DNA of 64,000 bases from Trichobilharzia szidati. Taxonomy: Eukaryota > Platyhelminthes > Trematoda > Strigeidida > Schistosomatidae. Below the pieces are notes generated by a model. It saw only the letters and a list, made by a program, of their open reading frames with translations. It made no database searches and had not been told where the DNA came from. Shown here one piece after another: positions 30,268 through 40,281 of the stretch. The stretch is from assembly GCA_944472155.2 (NCBI GenBank), contig OX235277.1, positions 9,000,804-9,064,803 on the forward strand, written 5' to 3'. The translations under genes were made by a program, and so were the position numbers. Each line of letters opens with the position of its first letter. Within the stretch, counting starts at the first letter, position 1.

Positions 30268-32227
30268 GTTTTCTGTCAAACTTGCCATAGCGAATACAAG
30301 AATCAGTTTTCTGAGGAGCTGTATTGACAAGAAAGAATATCCCAAGCACTTCTGGAAATGTCTTCGTCGCAATCATATCCACCCGATCCATCGCTCTCTG
30401 AAACGTCATACACTGAACGTAATCGACGAAATAAAATCTCGACTACCAGAGATAGAAAGAAATATTTCGCTAAGAACACATGCTTTATTTGAGCTGACAG
30501 AAGACGAACAGAGAAGTTTCATGGACTACATCGATTCAGTTTCAAGAAGACGCTGTGAAGATGTAAACCTGAAACTCGCGAATAGCCTCAAAGCCGCTGA
30601 CACTTACTCACGTTTTCCTGCCAAACCAGAAAAATACGTTTTCAACTACTCTAGTATATCATTGACTCCTGTCCAATTGCAAGCCTTGTCGTTGGGTCCA
30701 AAATTCTGTGACATTTCAACAAATTCGAGTGACTTGGATGTTGAAGTCCAGTTTGAAGCACTGATCCAACAGACAAATGACCTTCCTGCAGCGTCCAATA
30801 AATCATATGAACAATTCAAGTCTACAGTATTAGACAGCTGCCATCAGTACATCAACACGAAACCAAATGTCAAAAGATTGATATCAGCCGAGCACAGAAA
30901 ACAACTACGTGAGATTCTAAAGAACAAAAACTTGGTTCTGACACGCCCTGACAAAGGTGCTGGTATTGTCCTTATGGATCGCCAAGACTACATCGATAAA
31001 ATGTTATCAGTCTTGTCAGATGAAAACAAATTTTCAAAAGAAAGTAGCCAGAAAGAGCAAAAGGAACAAATTGAAGACAAGCTAACACAAATGCTAAAGA
31101 AGATGAAGAACGAGTCGATTATCAGCTCTGAATTATTCGAGCAAATACGACCCTCCGGTTCCATGATTCCCCGTTTATATGGTCTGCCGAAAGTGCACAA
31201 AGAGAACGTGCCACTACGTCCAATCTTGGACATGATAAATTCTCCATATCATGCTACTGCCAAATGGCTCGCAGATATCCTCCTACCTATCAGAAACAAC
31301 CTTTGCAAGCATAGTGTTTCTGATTCGTTTGAATTCGTCGACTCAATAAAAGATGCTGATGTATCTGGGAAGAAAATGATATCCATGGATGTCACTTCGC
31401 TTTTCACCAACGTTCCCCTCACTGAAACTATCTGCTTTATTTGCAAATTCATTGAGGATAATAACGTAGACGTATGTGTTCCGATCCACTACTTAAAGGA
31501 ACTACTATTGAGGTGCACTCTAAATGTTCAGTTCAAGTTCAACAATACGATTTATAGACAAAGAGATGGTGTGGCAATGGGGTCACCATTGGGTCCTTTA
31601 CTTGCAGACTGCTTCTTGGCCAGTTTGGAGAATAATATTTTACGGCCTACTATCGACAGCTTCCATCTGTACCAAAGATACATTGATGATACTTTCATCA
31701 TATGTGATGACAATACCGACATCGAATTGATAACCAAAGAGTTCAACAGCTGCCATCATGCCATCAAGTTCACGTCGGAATCAGAGAATAACTCGGAATT
31801 CCATTTTTTGGATGTTTTTCTAAAGAGGAGATCGGATGGCTCTCTTCAAAGATCGATCTACAGGAAACCAACATGGAATGGTCAATACACAAATTTCCAT
31901 AGCTGGGTCCCTTTGAGAAGAAAGAGAAATCTGATCCATTCCTTATCCTCAAGAATAAGGAGGATATGTTCAAGTGATACAATCGTTGGGGAACTGGAGA
32001 GACTCAGACAAGTCCTCATAGAGAATGGATATCCTCCAAGATTCATCGAGAAAAACATGAAGCCAAGGGAAAAACCCGAAAGAATACAGACGGTGCCGAA
32101 GAAACTACTGTTTATGAGTGTCGAATTTAAAGGTGATACCGCAGCTGAGATCCTGAAGAATCGCTTATGCAGATCACTGAGGAAAGCCTTCTTTATGGCT
32201 GAGCTACGTATCAACTTCTACAGCTGA
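30268..32227 (+). CDS. PLE1 reverse transcriptase (plus copy, 5'-truncated)
   Basis: Open without interruption from the head-to-head junction at 30268 (FSVKLAIANTRISFLRSCID) to TGA at 32225-32227, about 650 codons. It shows what the minus copy looked like before the CR1 insertion: N-terminal domain (KKEYPKHFWKCLRRN, ELTEDEQRSFMDYIDS), then the Penelope-type polymerase with RPDKGAGIVLMDR, YGLPKVHKENVPLRPILD, MDVTSLFTNVPLTE, DGVAMGSPLGPLLAD and YIDDTF. An upstream ATG at 30182 lies in antisense PLE sequence and is unlikely to be real. Roughly the first 40 residues of the family protein are missing. Confidence 0.85.
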
Positions 32228-32230
32228 CAA

Positions 32231-32617
32231 ATGATCAACGGGTGTGTGAAGGACAAACTGCCACTTTGGGCCACCTCAATGTGTCTTTATAAATTCACTT
32301 GCTCGTGTGGAGCTAGTTATATTGGCCGCACAAAGCGCACGCTTTCCAAACGCATCTCTGAGCATTATCCGGCATGGTTAGCAAAGGGAAAATGTAAGAC
32401 AATTACTAGCTCAATTCTCGAGCATTTGGTGAACTCAGGCCACGTAGCTCCACCAGAATCGTCTTTCAAGATCATCTACAAAGTGAAGCCAAATGGTACA
32501 AAGGGCGTCAGGTTTCGGCTTTTGTGTATGGCGGAGGCTCTAGCAATTCATCAATACAACCCTGAACTCTGTATACAGAAAAAGTTTGTCCAGTCTCTTA
32601 TTCTACCTTGGTCTTAA
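32231..32617 (+). CDS. PLE1 GIY-YIG endonuclease domain (plus copy)
   Basis: Encodes the same 128 residues as 21324-21710: MINGCVKDKLPLWATSMC, YKFTCSCGASYIGRTKRTL, ISEHYPAWL and LCIQKKFVQSL. It is in frame with the reverse transcriptase, the only barrier being the TGA at 32225-32227. In PLE4 the equivalent junction (47.4 kb) reads through without a stop, which suggests that PLE1 acquired the stop before the two copies separated. Confidence 0.8.
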   Translation: MINGCVKDKLPLWATSMCLYKFTCSCGASYIGRTKRTLSKRISEHYPAWLAKGKCKTITSSILEHLVNSGHVAPPESSFKIIYKVKPNGTKGVRFRLLCMAEALAIHQYNPELCIQKKFVQSLILPWS

Positions 32618-33051
32618 CCTCTTCACTAATCGTTCCTTGTAAATAAAACATTTTTTGATTTTTTCTTTCTTTTCATTCTAATTCCACTTTTAGTTAGCTT
32701 TTGCTTTAATAATTAATTCACTATTATCACTCTCATATGCTCCTTTTGTATATTTTCACACCCTCTTCACACTTGTTAAATTGACACTCAAATACCTTTA
32801 TTCTCACTTAATAGCAATTTTAACCTTGTCAAATTTCTATCTTTTTGCCGTTGAGTACCACGTAATTTTCAACTTCTAATTTTCACTTCTAAAGCCACTT
32901 CTGAGTAATTATATCAATTATGTCACCCCCTATTACTCAATAATAGACCACTATATATTTTTGTAAGTATAAATACGATTGTACAGCCTCTGAAGATGAT
33001 TTCGTCGATAAAGAAAATTTTCTTCGCTGAATCTGTCTTTTATTTTCTTCA
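32618..33051 (+). repeat. PLE1 3' untranslated region (plus copy)
   Basis: Inverted counterpart of 20900-21323. Ends at 33051 with TTTATTTTCTTC, directly before the target duplication. Confidence 0.75.
32984..33029 (+). ncRNA. Hammerhead-like motif at PLE1 3' end (plus copy)
   Basis: CAGC (32984-32987) pairs with GCTG (33026-33029); CTGAAGA at 32990-32996; short GA..TC stem II region; palindrome AAGAAAATTTTCTT at 33011-33024 as stem III; C at 33025 as cleavage base. GAT stands in place of the expected GAA, and CT is inserted after stem I. Confidence 0.5.
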
Positions 33052-33064
33052 AAACACACGAATA

Positions 33065-33329
33065 TTAACTGCCTTACCTCTTCAAGCTTACTTCTTTATA
33101 GTGAATAATTTTTCAGGGAGTTCGATTGGTCCAACAGTGGTGAACTAAACTCTTTGTCTCTTTGATCGTTTGAATGTTTGTTCCCTTTTTGGATTGACCA
33201 TGATCCATTTCAAGTCAGTAATGCTTCCAGTAGCACAGGCTGCATAGCCATAAGACAAGGCTTCACACCAGTAAAGGGTTAGTTTTATGGGAGAAATAAG
33301 GAGTAATTACTAAACTCCTTGACAAAATA
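33065..33329. other. Flanking spacer
   Basis: Short stretch between the PLE1 target duplication and the next CR1-like element; nothing recognised. Confidence 0.35.
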
Positions 33330-33344
33330 ACTTCCCTTCGCAGC

Positions 33345-33818
33345 TTGGTATACATGGAACGGCCAAAACTGATCCTGGTAACTGAAACTTGGGTAACTAA
33401 TGATAAACCTGACACAAAGCTGATAGTTGATAACTATGACATCCACAGGAATGATAGAGTGGACAAAAGAGGAGGCGGCTGTCTAATATATGCCTCTAAA
33501 TCCACTGACTCCAATACTTTTACAAACCTAACCATCGACAAACTCCCAGAATCTAAGTGGATAGGCATCCACACGAATGAAAATAAAATTCTAGTGGGAT
33601 GTATGTACAGAGCCCCAAACAAACCTAAAACGACTGATACGGTAATCGTGGAAATACTAGAGCATTTACCTACTCTGGAATTCGACTACAAAATAAACTG
33701 TGGCAATTTTAACCTCTTCGGAGTAAACTGGGATACTTGCACTGGACCATGGCGAGCTGCTGGAACCGATAGATGTAGGAGGGTGGAAGCAGTGCTCACG
33801 CCTCCCAACACGACATAA
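33345..33818 (+). pseudogene. CR1-C endonuclease domain fragment
   Basis: 157 open codons of an apurinic-type endonuclease related to residues 170-310 of the ORF2 at 24907-28200. TETW, GCMYRAPN and the GNFN..GVNWD block (GDFN in the intact copy, so one catalytic Asp is changed to Asn) are visible. The C-terminal 25 residues are out of frame after a local change near 33740-33800. Dead as a gene. Confidence 0.75.
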
Positions 33819-34433
33819 CAACATTCTCGACTTAGTCCTCTGCCACAAAATAGAGCCGATCTCGATAGAGGTGGGGGATAAACTCGATAACAGTGATCCC
33901 AACATACTGTACTGCACCCTACCTCTTCAACTAACAACTAAACACACCTAAAATTTCCCCGGTTCACTGTCAATATAGGGACTATAGAAATGCCGAATGG
34001 GAATTCCTACCAATGCTCTTAGAAGCTCTGACTTGGATGAATACTTTGCCAATAACAACTTAGGATTAACACTTGATACCTTCTACAAGACAGTCAGTTA
34101 GGTAAGAGACACAATCGCACCCTTAAAATCTGCCCTAAAGACACCAACTCTATTAATGGACCGCAAAACGCGATTAAAACTAAGGAAACTGAAAAGGAAA
34201 TTTTATTTATATAAAGAATTTAGTGCATTACACCAGATACATGAAACATTTAAAAATCTTGAGGAGAGACATAAAATGAAGGCACAACTCGAGGAAAATC
34301 ATGCCCTAGGACGCATCTTTAAAACTCAGGAATTCTTCAAGATCTTGCAAAAACGACTGAAGAGAGGTAAAGACACAATATTAGCCACTTGGAACATGAA
34401 GGTATAATTTATGATGATCCCAGATTATTAGTG

Positions 34434-34437
34434 AACT
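34434..34437. other. Target duplication AACT (left)
   Basis: AACT directly before the left LTR repeats at 39453-39456 directly after the right LTR; a 4-bp duplication fits Ty3/gypsy integration. Confidence 0.7.
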
Positions 34438-34740
34438 TGTTGCGTGTTCTATTTGACTAAATTAGCGTACACGTATTTCCTAGCACTTCTTCACGTTTAT
34501 CGATGTGCATACACGTTGTGGCTACTCGACGCCCACAACGTAAAATCAGAAGGCACTTGTGAAGAGTGTGACCGTGTATTATAGCAGTAGTCAAATTTCG
34601 AAATTGTGTCAAGGTAACGTTCAACAGTAAATTGACAAATGTTTACAAAGTACATATAAAATCGGTCTGTGTAAACATATAATATGAGTATGCAAATTAG
34701 ATTAAAAGCGTATGTTTATAGTTGGTGTAGGGGTACTACA
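34438..34740 (-). repeat. Gypsy 3' LTR
   Basis: 303 bp, begins TGTTGC and ends TACTACA on the plus strand. Differs from the 39150-39452 LTR at two positions that I can see (TGCG/TGCA near the start, GGTG/GGTA near the end). Confidence 0.9.
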
Positions 34741-35154
34741 TAATTCCCCCACCAGAACACTGAAATATAAAAAAATACATTTAAGTGTTCGATAATAACA
34801 TGCGTCAGCGTAATACGTAGCAGCGATTTTGCATAGAAGGCGAGTTATTGAGCTGAAAAATGAGCAGTTTAATGCGGTTAATGAGGTTGATAATAAATGC
34901 GATAATGAAGGAAAAATGGGATTGATAATCACAGTAGAATATATAAGGAATGATAAAATCGGCAGGGGATCTGCAATCTGTAGACGGAAACGATGCATGA
35001 ATATAAAGCATTATATGATGAAATGTAATAATATAGGGAATATCGATGTTAAAATAGTAGTGATGTGATTTACGTATGAAAATATCAATCAGTTAAATGA
35101 GTAGTCAAATAACAATTACGAATAAAGATAATAAAAATGAAAATTCGTAGTAAG
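34741..35154. other. Gypsy 3' untranslated region and polypurine tract
   Basis: Non-coding region between the integrase stop and the 3' LTR. The complement of 34743-34756 is a purine-rich tract abutting the LTR, the usual plus-strand primer. Confidence 0.7.
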
Positions 35155-36159
35155 TTATATATTGATGATTTGTACATAACGTTTAGGCCAATGGACTGTC
35201 CTACCAGAGCGTGTTGTTTTCATAGGTTTCTCTGGCGACGTTGAAGCTTGCGTGGATGTAGGTATTGGCACTCTGTTCAGCTGATCTTTATCGTTGTCTT
35301 CGAAATCGTCGATGAACGCTGGTTTGACTCTGTCGACACTGATGGCTTCTGCTTTATTCAGTCGTTCTATCGTGATAATTTTATCATTTCTATTTAGAAC
35401 TTTGAATGGGCCATCGTAAGCGGGTTGAAGTTGTCGTTGTACACCCTCTCTCCTGACGAAGACGTGAGTGCAATCTGTCAGTTGTGGCGGGATGTATGAC
35501 GTTCGTTCCTGCTGACGTGGAAGTGATATCTTGAGTTCGTTCATGTGTTGTTTTAGCTGGTGCACATAACCAGTCATATCTTGTGGAACTTGGTTACCCG
35601 GGGTGAAAAATTCTCCTGGTAATCGTAATGTTGTTCCATAGACTAGCTCGGAAACACAGCAGCCAATATCTTTCTTTAGAGCAGCTCGTATACCAAGTAG
35701 TACCAGTGGGAGTTTGGTTGACCAGTCGTTTTGAGTCAAACAAGCAGCGAACGCAGCTTTGAGTTGTCGATGAAGTCGTTCAACCATACCGTTGGAACTA
35801 GGATTGTAGGCGGTCGTTCTTATTCGTTTAATTCCCAGTAATTCAGTTAGCTGGTGAAAAAGTCGGCTTTCAAACTGAGCACCTCTATCTGTAGTGATAA
35901 TGGATGGGACACTAAAGTTAGCCATCCAGTTTTCGACCAAAGCTTTAGCTACCGTTTCAGCGGAGACGTCGGCTATTGGAACTGCTACAAGCCAACGAGT
36001 GAATCTATCGATGCAAGTTAGAATATAGTTGAAACCATTGGAAGGAGGCAGTGGACCAACTATGTCTACATGTATATGTTCAAGTCTACAGTCGGGGTTA
36101 GGAAAGCGACCAAGTGGTGCATTGGTGTGACGGCTGATTTTGACTCTTTGACAGGACAA
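35155..36159 (-). pseudogene. Gypsy integrase (zinc finger incomplete)
   Basis: 334 open codons. CLSCQRVKISRH is the second half of the N-terminal HHCC zinc finger. The catalytic core follows with HVDIVGPLP (first Asp), ITTDRGAQFE (second Asp) and NGMVERLHRQLKAA (Glu), the DD35E set. The tail has YGTTLRLPGEFF and a C-terminal domain with FVRREGVQRQLQPAYDGPFK. Integrase joins the DNA copy to the target. The His-His half of the finger and the linker back to RNase H are missing: frames on either side of about 36235 end in stops, consistent with an internal deletion. Confidence 0.85.
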
Positions 36160-36230
36160 GCAATTTCGTGTCCACTTCTTAACATCGCTGTTAATGTTCG
36201 GCCAAATAAATCTTTTAGTTCGGCATCATC

Positions 36231-36647
36231 TCAATGTAAGTTTGAGAGACGTTCGTAGTCGATGTCTGGGCATACAATGTTGTCAATGTGCACACGTGAT
36301 AAAGCGTCTGCCACTTCATTGTGCTTACCCTTTACATGTCGCAGATCGGAGGTGAACTGGGATATGAACTCGAGATGTCGTAGTTCACGCGGAGAGTAGT
36401 TATCCTGTTTTGCTGATAAGGCTTTCGTTAGACCTTTATGGTCTGTAAAAACAGTAAAAGATGTACCTTCCAGCATATGTCGAAAGTGCTTGATTGCTAA
36501 ATAAACAGCTAATAACTCTCTACCAAAAGTGCTATAACGACATTGAGTAGGATTCAGTCGTTTCGAAAAGAATGCTAGGGGTTGCCAGTCGCCGTGTACT
36601 TGCTGTTGTAAAACTGCCCCAATGGCAACGTCTGAAGCGTCTGTCAT
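36231..36647 (-). pseudogene. Gypsy RNase H domain, out of frame with the polymerase
   Basis: 138 open codons: TDASDVAIGAVL (catalytic Asp), FGRELLAVYLAIKHFRHML (Glu), FTVFTDHKGL (Asp) and RHVKGKHNEVADALSR (Asp). This is the RNase H that removes the RNA strand during reverse transcription. It overlaps the preceding ORF by 4 bp in another frame. The break falls in a run of C residues at about 36657-36661, so one base has been lost there or miscounted in sequencing. It ends with SNLH and a stop, at the edge of the deletion. Confidence 0.85.
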
Positions 36648-38875
36648 GAGAGACAGGGGGCGTCAATTTTGCGTCTGACTAAGAGTGTCTTGTCATTTGA
36701 CAATTGCTTAACAGTTTCGAATGCTTTAACAGCTTCTGTGGGCGAATGCAATGAACGACTATGTCCACGTAAGCAGTCGGTTAATGGTTGTGAAGCTTTA
36801 GCGCAGTTCGGGATAAAACGCCGGTAAAAATTAACGCGACCCAAAAATCGCCGTAATTTCTTAAAAGAATCTGGTAATGGGTAATCTTTGATAGCTTGAA
36901 CGTCATCAGGGACTGGTCTGATTCCTTGGCTGCCGATTAAATGACCGAGGAATTTCAGTGAGGTCTTACCAAATTCGCATTTGTCTAAGTTGATAGTCAT
37001 GCCGTATTGGTTAAGTCTTTCAAACACAGTCTTCATATGTTTCAAATGCTCGGCTTCGTTTGCACTTGCAATTAGTAAGTCGTCGATGTATGCGTAGACG
37101 AAAGGGAGACCACAGAGTACTTGGTCGATTGGGCGTTGAAATATCTGAGCGGCGTTCATTAGTCCGAAGGGAATGCGTACGAATTCGTATAAGCCAAATG
37201 GTGTGGTAATGGCGGTTTTCGGAACGTCATCCGGGTGGATGGGGATATGATGATACGCTCTGACAAGATCAATTTTAGAGAAAACTTTAACATCTGGTAA
37301 GTTGCTAGCGAAATCGTGGATATGTGGTATTGGGTATCGATCAGGTACCGTTTGCTTGTTTAAAGCTCGATAATCACCACACGGCCGTATCTCACCAGAA
37401 GACTTTTTGGGTACCATGTGAAGCGGTGAAGACCAAGAGCTGTTGGATGGTCGAATAATACCAAGCTCTAGCATTTTATCGAACTCTGTTTTTGCAATTT
37501 TAAGTCTATATTGGTCAAGGCGTCGGGGACGTGCAAAAACTGGTGGTCCAGTGGTTTTAATGTGATGAACCACGTGATGCTTCGGTTCTGTTCCTCGAAA
37601 AGAAGGTTGTAGAAGGTCAGGAAACTGATTTACCAAATTGGTATATGGAGATGCTGGTGTGCGTGTGACCATCAAGTTCAATGATGATGCACGGCTAATT
37701 GTACCAGCGGTGTACGTTTTATTGAGCGAGTCTATTAGCTTAGGGCTTATCTGATCGACTAACAGTTTGTGTTGCCGTAGAAAATCGATACCGAGGATTG
37801 GGGATGGAACATCTGCAATGATGAACGACCAAGTGTACGTATTCTTCAAACCAAAATCCAAAGTCATTCGTTTACTTCCATATGTAACAATACTGGACTT
37901 ATTAACGCCTTGCAGCGTAACTGCTGGGTCAGGATGCTGACGTTCCTGGGTAGAGGGAGGGAGAACACTCACCTCTGCTCCTGTGTCGACTAAGAATGTA
38001 GTACCGGTATTTTTATCTGTTACATAAAACAAACGACTGTTAGATCGTAGATTGCCAACAGTAGTTTTCACACATGACGATATATCTTTTGGTTTAGCCT
38101 GAAAGTTGCAAGGTGAACGGCACCGTCGTGCATTGCTTCCATAACTACGGTGATACCAGCAAATATTATCGCGATGTCGTGACGTGCTAGGGGACCGAGA
38201 AAGACGTCGACGAGACGAGCTACTAGAACGGCTTGGCTGTGTGCGTGTGGTCAGTTTTGCTAACTGACTCAATAAGGTGTCCACTTTGTGTTCTAGAGTC
38301 TGTATTCTATCGTGAGTGTCTGGTATTCTGCCAGTGGAAGCGACAGATTGAGGTGCTGACCTCTCGTACATGCGATCCGCGATTTCGGTGAGCCTTTCTA
38401 TGTCAATGTCGTCGTCTCCGAAAGCAAGCACCTGCTGGATGTTTGCAGGAAGTTGTCGCAGCCAGATTTGGTAAAAGAGACGTTTATCGATTTCTCTTCC
38501 TGCAACTAGGCTTCGCATATGCCTCGTGAGTTGCGATGGGGTTTTATCACCTAACTCAACATTGCTTAACAGGCGATCGAGTGCTTGCCCATCCGAAAGC
38601 GAAATGCATCGAAGTACCTCTTCCTTCAACTTGTCGTAAGGCGCTTCTGTGCTGGGTTGAACGATGTATTGCCGTACCTGCTCGGCGACTTCGTCTGGTA
38701 GTACTGTACTCGAAATGCCAAATTTAGCTGTCTGTGACGTGAGCTTATTGCTAGTCAAATAATGCTCCAGTCGTGCAAACCAAAGATGAGGGTCTCTGGG
38801 CTTAAAAACTGGTACAGTAAGAGAAATAGTACTAACAGATCCCAGCTCTAAGTTATCAGAGGTATTGGGAGACAT
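36644..38875 (-). pseudogene. Gypsy gag-protease-reverse transcriptase
   Basis: About 743 codons from ATG at 38875. Gag: [17 protein letters not shown] near the start, then the CHCC-type finger [14 protein letters not shown] near residue 240. Protease: [13 protein letters not shown] near residue 297. Reverse transcriptase from about residue 470: [73 protein letters not shown] and [12 protein letters not shown] (catalytic YIDD near residue 597), ending in the [15 protein letters not shown] linker. Gag and pol share one frame, as in relatives. The upstream in-frame ATG at 38962 is less likely. The frame ends at TGA 36644 through the C-run shift before RNase H. Confidence 0.85.
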
Positions 38876-39087
38876 GTTACAATTCGTAAAAAATGGTTTA
38901 AGAGTAGCAAAATAGCAAAATTTGTGCACACTAGGAATATGGCAAAACAGAAAAACATGCAATGCAGATGCTTACCGCAATTTACTGCAGATTGTGCGAT
39001 GAGATAACACAAGAATGAGTTCGAAATGTCTAGTAAATATATAGATCCGCGAAAGTTAAAGTTTTAATAATCCAGCAAGTGTAACGA

Positions 39088-39149
39088 TGCGTTGGGGTCA
39101 GCAAGTTGTTGTCGTCGGGGTCAACAAGTTGTCGCCGGGCTCACCAATT
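39088..39149 (-). promoter_or_regulatory. Primer binding site, tandemly repeated
   Basis: Directly inside the 5' LTR the minus strand reads TTGGTGAGCCCGGCGAC, then two more copies at about 20-bp spacing (TGTTGACCCCGACGAC and TGCTGACCCCAACGC). They resemble the complement of a tRNA-Trp 3' end, the primer reported for CsRn1-type elements. The LTR-adjacent copy starts TGG as a functional site should; the second is closer to the remembered tRNA in its middle. Confidence 0.6.
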
Positions 39150-39452
39150 TGTTGCATGTTCTATTTGACTAAATTAGCGTACACGTATTTCCTAGCACTT
39201 CTTCACGTTTATCGATGTGCATACACGTTGTGGCTACTCGACGCCCACAACGTAAAATCAGAAGGCACTTGTGAAGAGTGTGACCGTGTATTATAGCAGT
39301 AGTCAAATTTCGAAATTGTGTCAAGGTAACGTTCAACAGTAAATTGACAAATGTTTACAAAGTACATATAAAATCGGTCTGTGTAAACATATAATATGAG
39401 TATGCAAATTAGATTAAAAGCGTATGTTTATAGTTGGTATAGGGGTACTACA
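39150..39452 (-). repeat. Gypsy 5' LTR
   Basis: 303-bp partner of 34438-34740; would contain the promoter and polyadenylation signals of the element. Followed by target duplication AACT at 39453-39456. Confidence 0.9.
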
Positions 39453-40275
39453 AACTCCTTAGCCAGTGGTTCTCCAATGACACCAAAGCGCATCCGTCCC
39501 CAATTCTCGACATAACCTGCAAGTTAGGTGAAATCAACTTTAATATACAAAATATTTCAAAAGCGGTACACACATTAAAAGGTTACGGTAGTTGTGGGAT
39601 AGGCAACAAACCATCTGTCATATACAAAAATATTGGGCTGACATAATATTATTATTACCTAGAATATTTACTATCTCACTAGTGACTGGGACCTATCCTG
39701 AAACTTGGAGAAACACGTATATATTACCTAAGCATAAAGGGAGGACCAAAACTAGTTCATGTTATTATAGGTCTATCAATATAACACATGTCATATCACG
39801 GATCGTGGAGAAAGTAATCAAAGACCAAATGTCAGACTACTTTCTAAAACACAAACTCACCAACCAGTCACAACACGGATTCCTTAAGAAAAGATCTTGC
39901 GTCACTTGCCATATGGACGTTTTCAACGAAGTCACCTATAGAAGAGATAGGAAAGAACTAGTAATTATCCTCTATTTCGATATAAGGAAAGCCTTCGATA
40001 GAGTCCCACATAGTCTGCTAGTCAGCAGGCTATGTTCACTAGGGATAAGCAACCCCTTCAAAAACTGGATAAAATCATTTCCCTGCGACAGAAATTAGAA
40101 AAAACAAATGGCTCGATGACCTCCAGGGTGAGGCCGAGTAGCAGTGGTGTCAACCACGGTAGCCTATTGAGCTCCCTCTTCTTTATATACATAAACAGTA
40201 TATGTGAGTGCTTTAGTCAAGGCAAACCAAAAATATATTCAGATGAGTTAAAGGTGAGATATACCGGTAAATATA
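39453..40275 (+). mobile_element. CR1-C, right part
   Basis: Continues the CR1-like copy after the gypsy insertion. Open at 39592-40098 with TGTYPETWRNTYILPKHKG, INITHVISRIVEKVI, HGFLKKRSCVTCHMDVF and YFDIRKAFDRVPHSLL (first catalytic Asp), then, out of frame, GVNHGSLLSSLFFIYINSIC and YSDELKV where the intact family has FADDLKV. It is cut at about 40275 by the left palindrome arm, so the thumb and 3' end are missing. Confidence 0.8.
39592..40098 (+). pseudogene. CR1-C reverse transcriptase fragment
   Basis: 168 open codons covering fingers and first palm motif of a CR1-type reverse transcriptase, closely similar in layout to residues 600-760 of the intact ORF2 at 24907. The second catalytic motif lies in the overlapping frame 40032-40340 and is altered (YSDE). 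Dead copy. Confidence 0.75.
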
Positions 40276-40281
40276 ATAATC

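Larger units (their letters stand above)
20900..33051. mobile_element. Head-to-head Penelope-like dimer (PLE1) with a nested CR1-like element
   Basis: The whole block is bounded by the 13-bp direct repeat AAACACACGAATA (20887-20899 and 33052-33064), as expected for a single insertion. Inside, a minus-strand PLE runs from 30267 to 20900 and a plus-strand PLE from 30268 to 33051, meeting head to head. The minus copy was later split by a 5.8-kb CR1-bearing insertion (23289-29069). The encoded proteins of the two copies are identical over more than 500 residues, so the event is recent. PLEs in other animals are known to integrate as tandem or inverted partial copies. Confidence 0.8.
33330..34437 (+). 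mobile_element. CR1-like element (CR1-C), left part
   Basis: Plus-strand ORF2 remains: endonuclease block open at 33345-33818 with PKLILVTETWVTN, RGGGCLIYA, VGCMYRAPN and INCGNFNLFGVNWD, then a frameshift into LDLVLCHK and NSDPN near 33830-33900, and linker sequence to 34430. It stops at the gypsy insertion (34438) and continues at 39453. Confidence 0.8.
34438..39452 (-). mobile_element. Ty3/gypsy LTR retrotransposon (CsRn1/Kabuki-type)
   Basis: A 5015-bp minus-strand element with 303-bp LTRs, TG...CA ends and AACT target duplication, inserted in a CR1-like element. Internal order on the minus strand: PBS region, gag with CHCC finger, protease, reverse transcriptase, RNase H and integrase, then a purine-rich tract (GGTGGGGGAA) before the 3' LTR. 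The gag finger CWYHRS...CRSPC and gene order point to the CsRn1/Kabuki lineage, which includes schistosome Boudicca. LTRs differ at only about two positions by eye, so insertion is recent, yet the coding region has a frameshift and an internal deletion. Confidence 0.9.
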
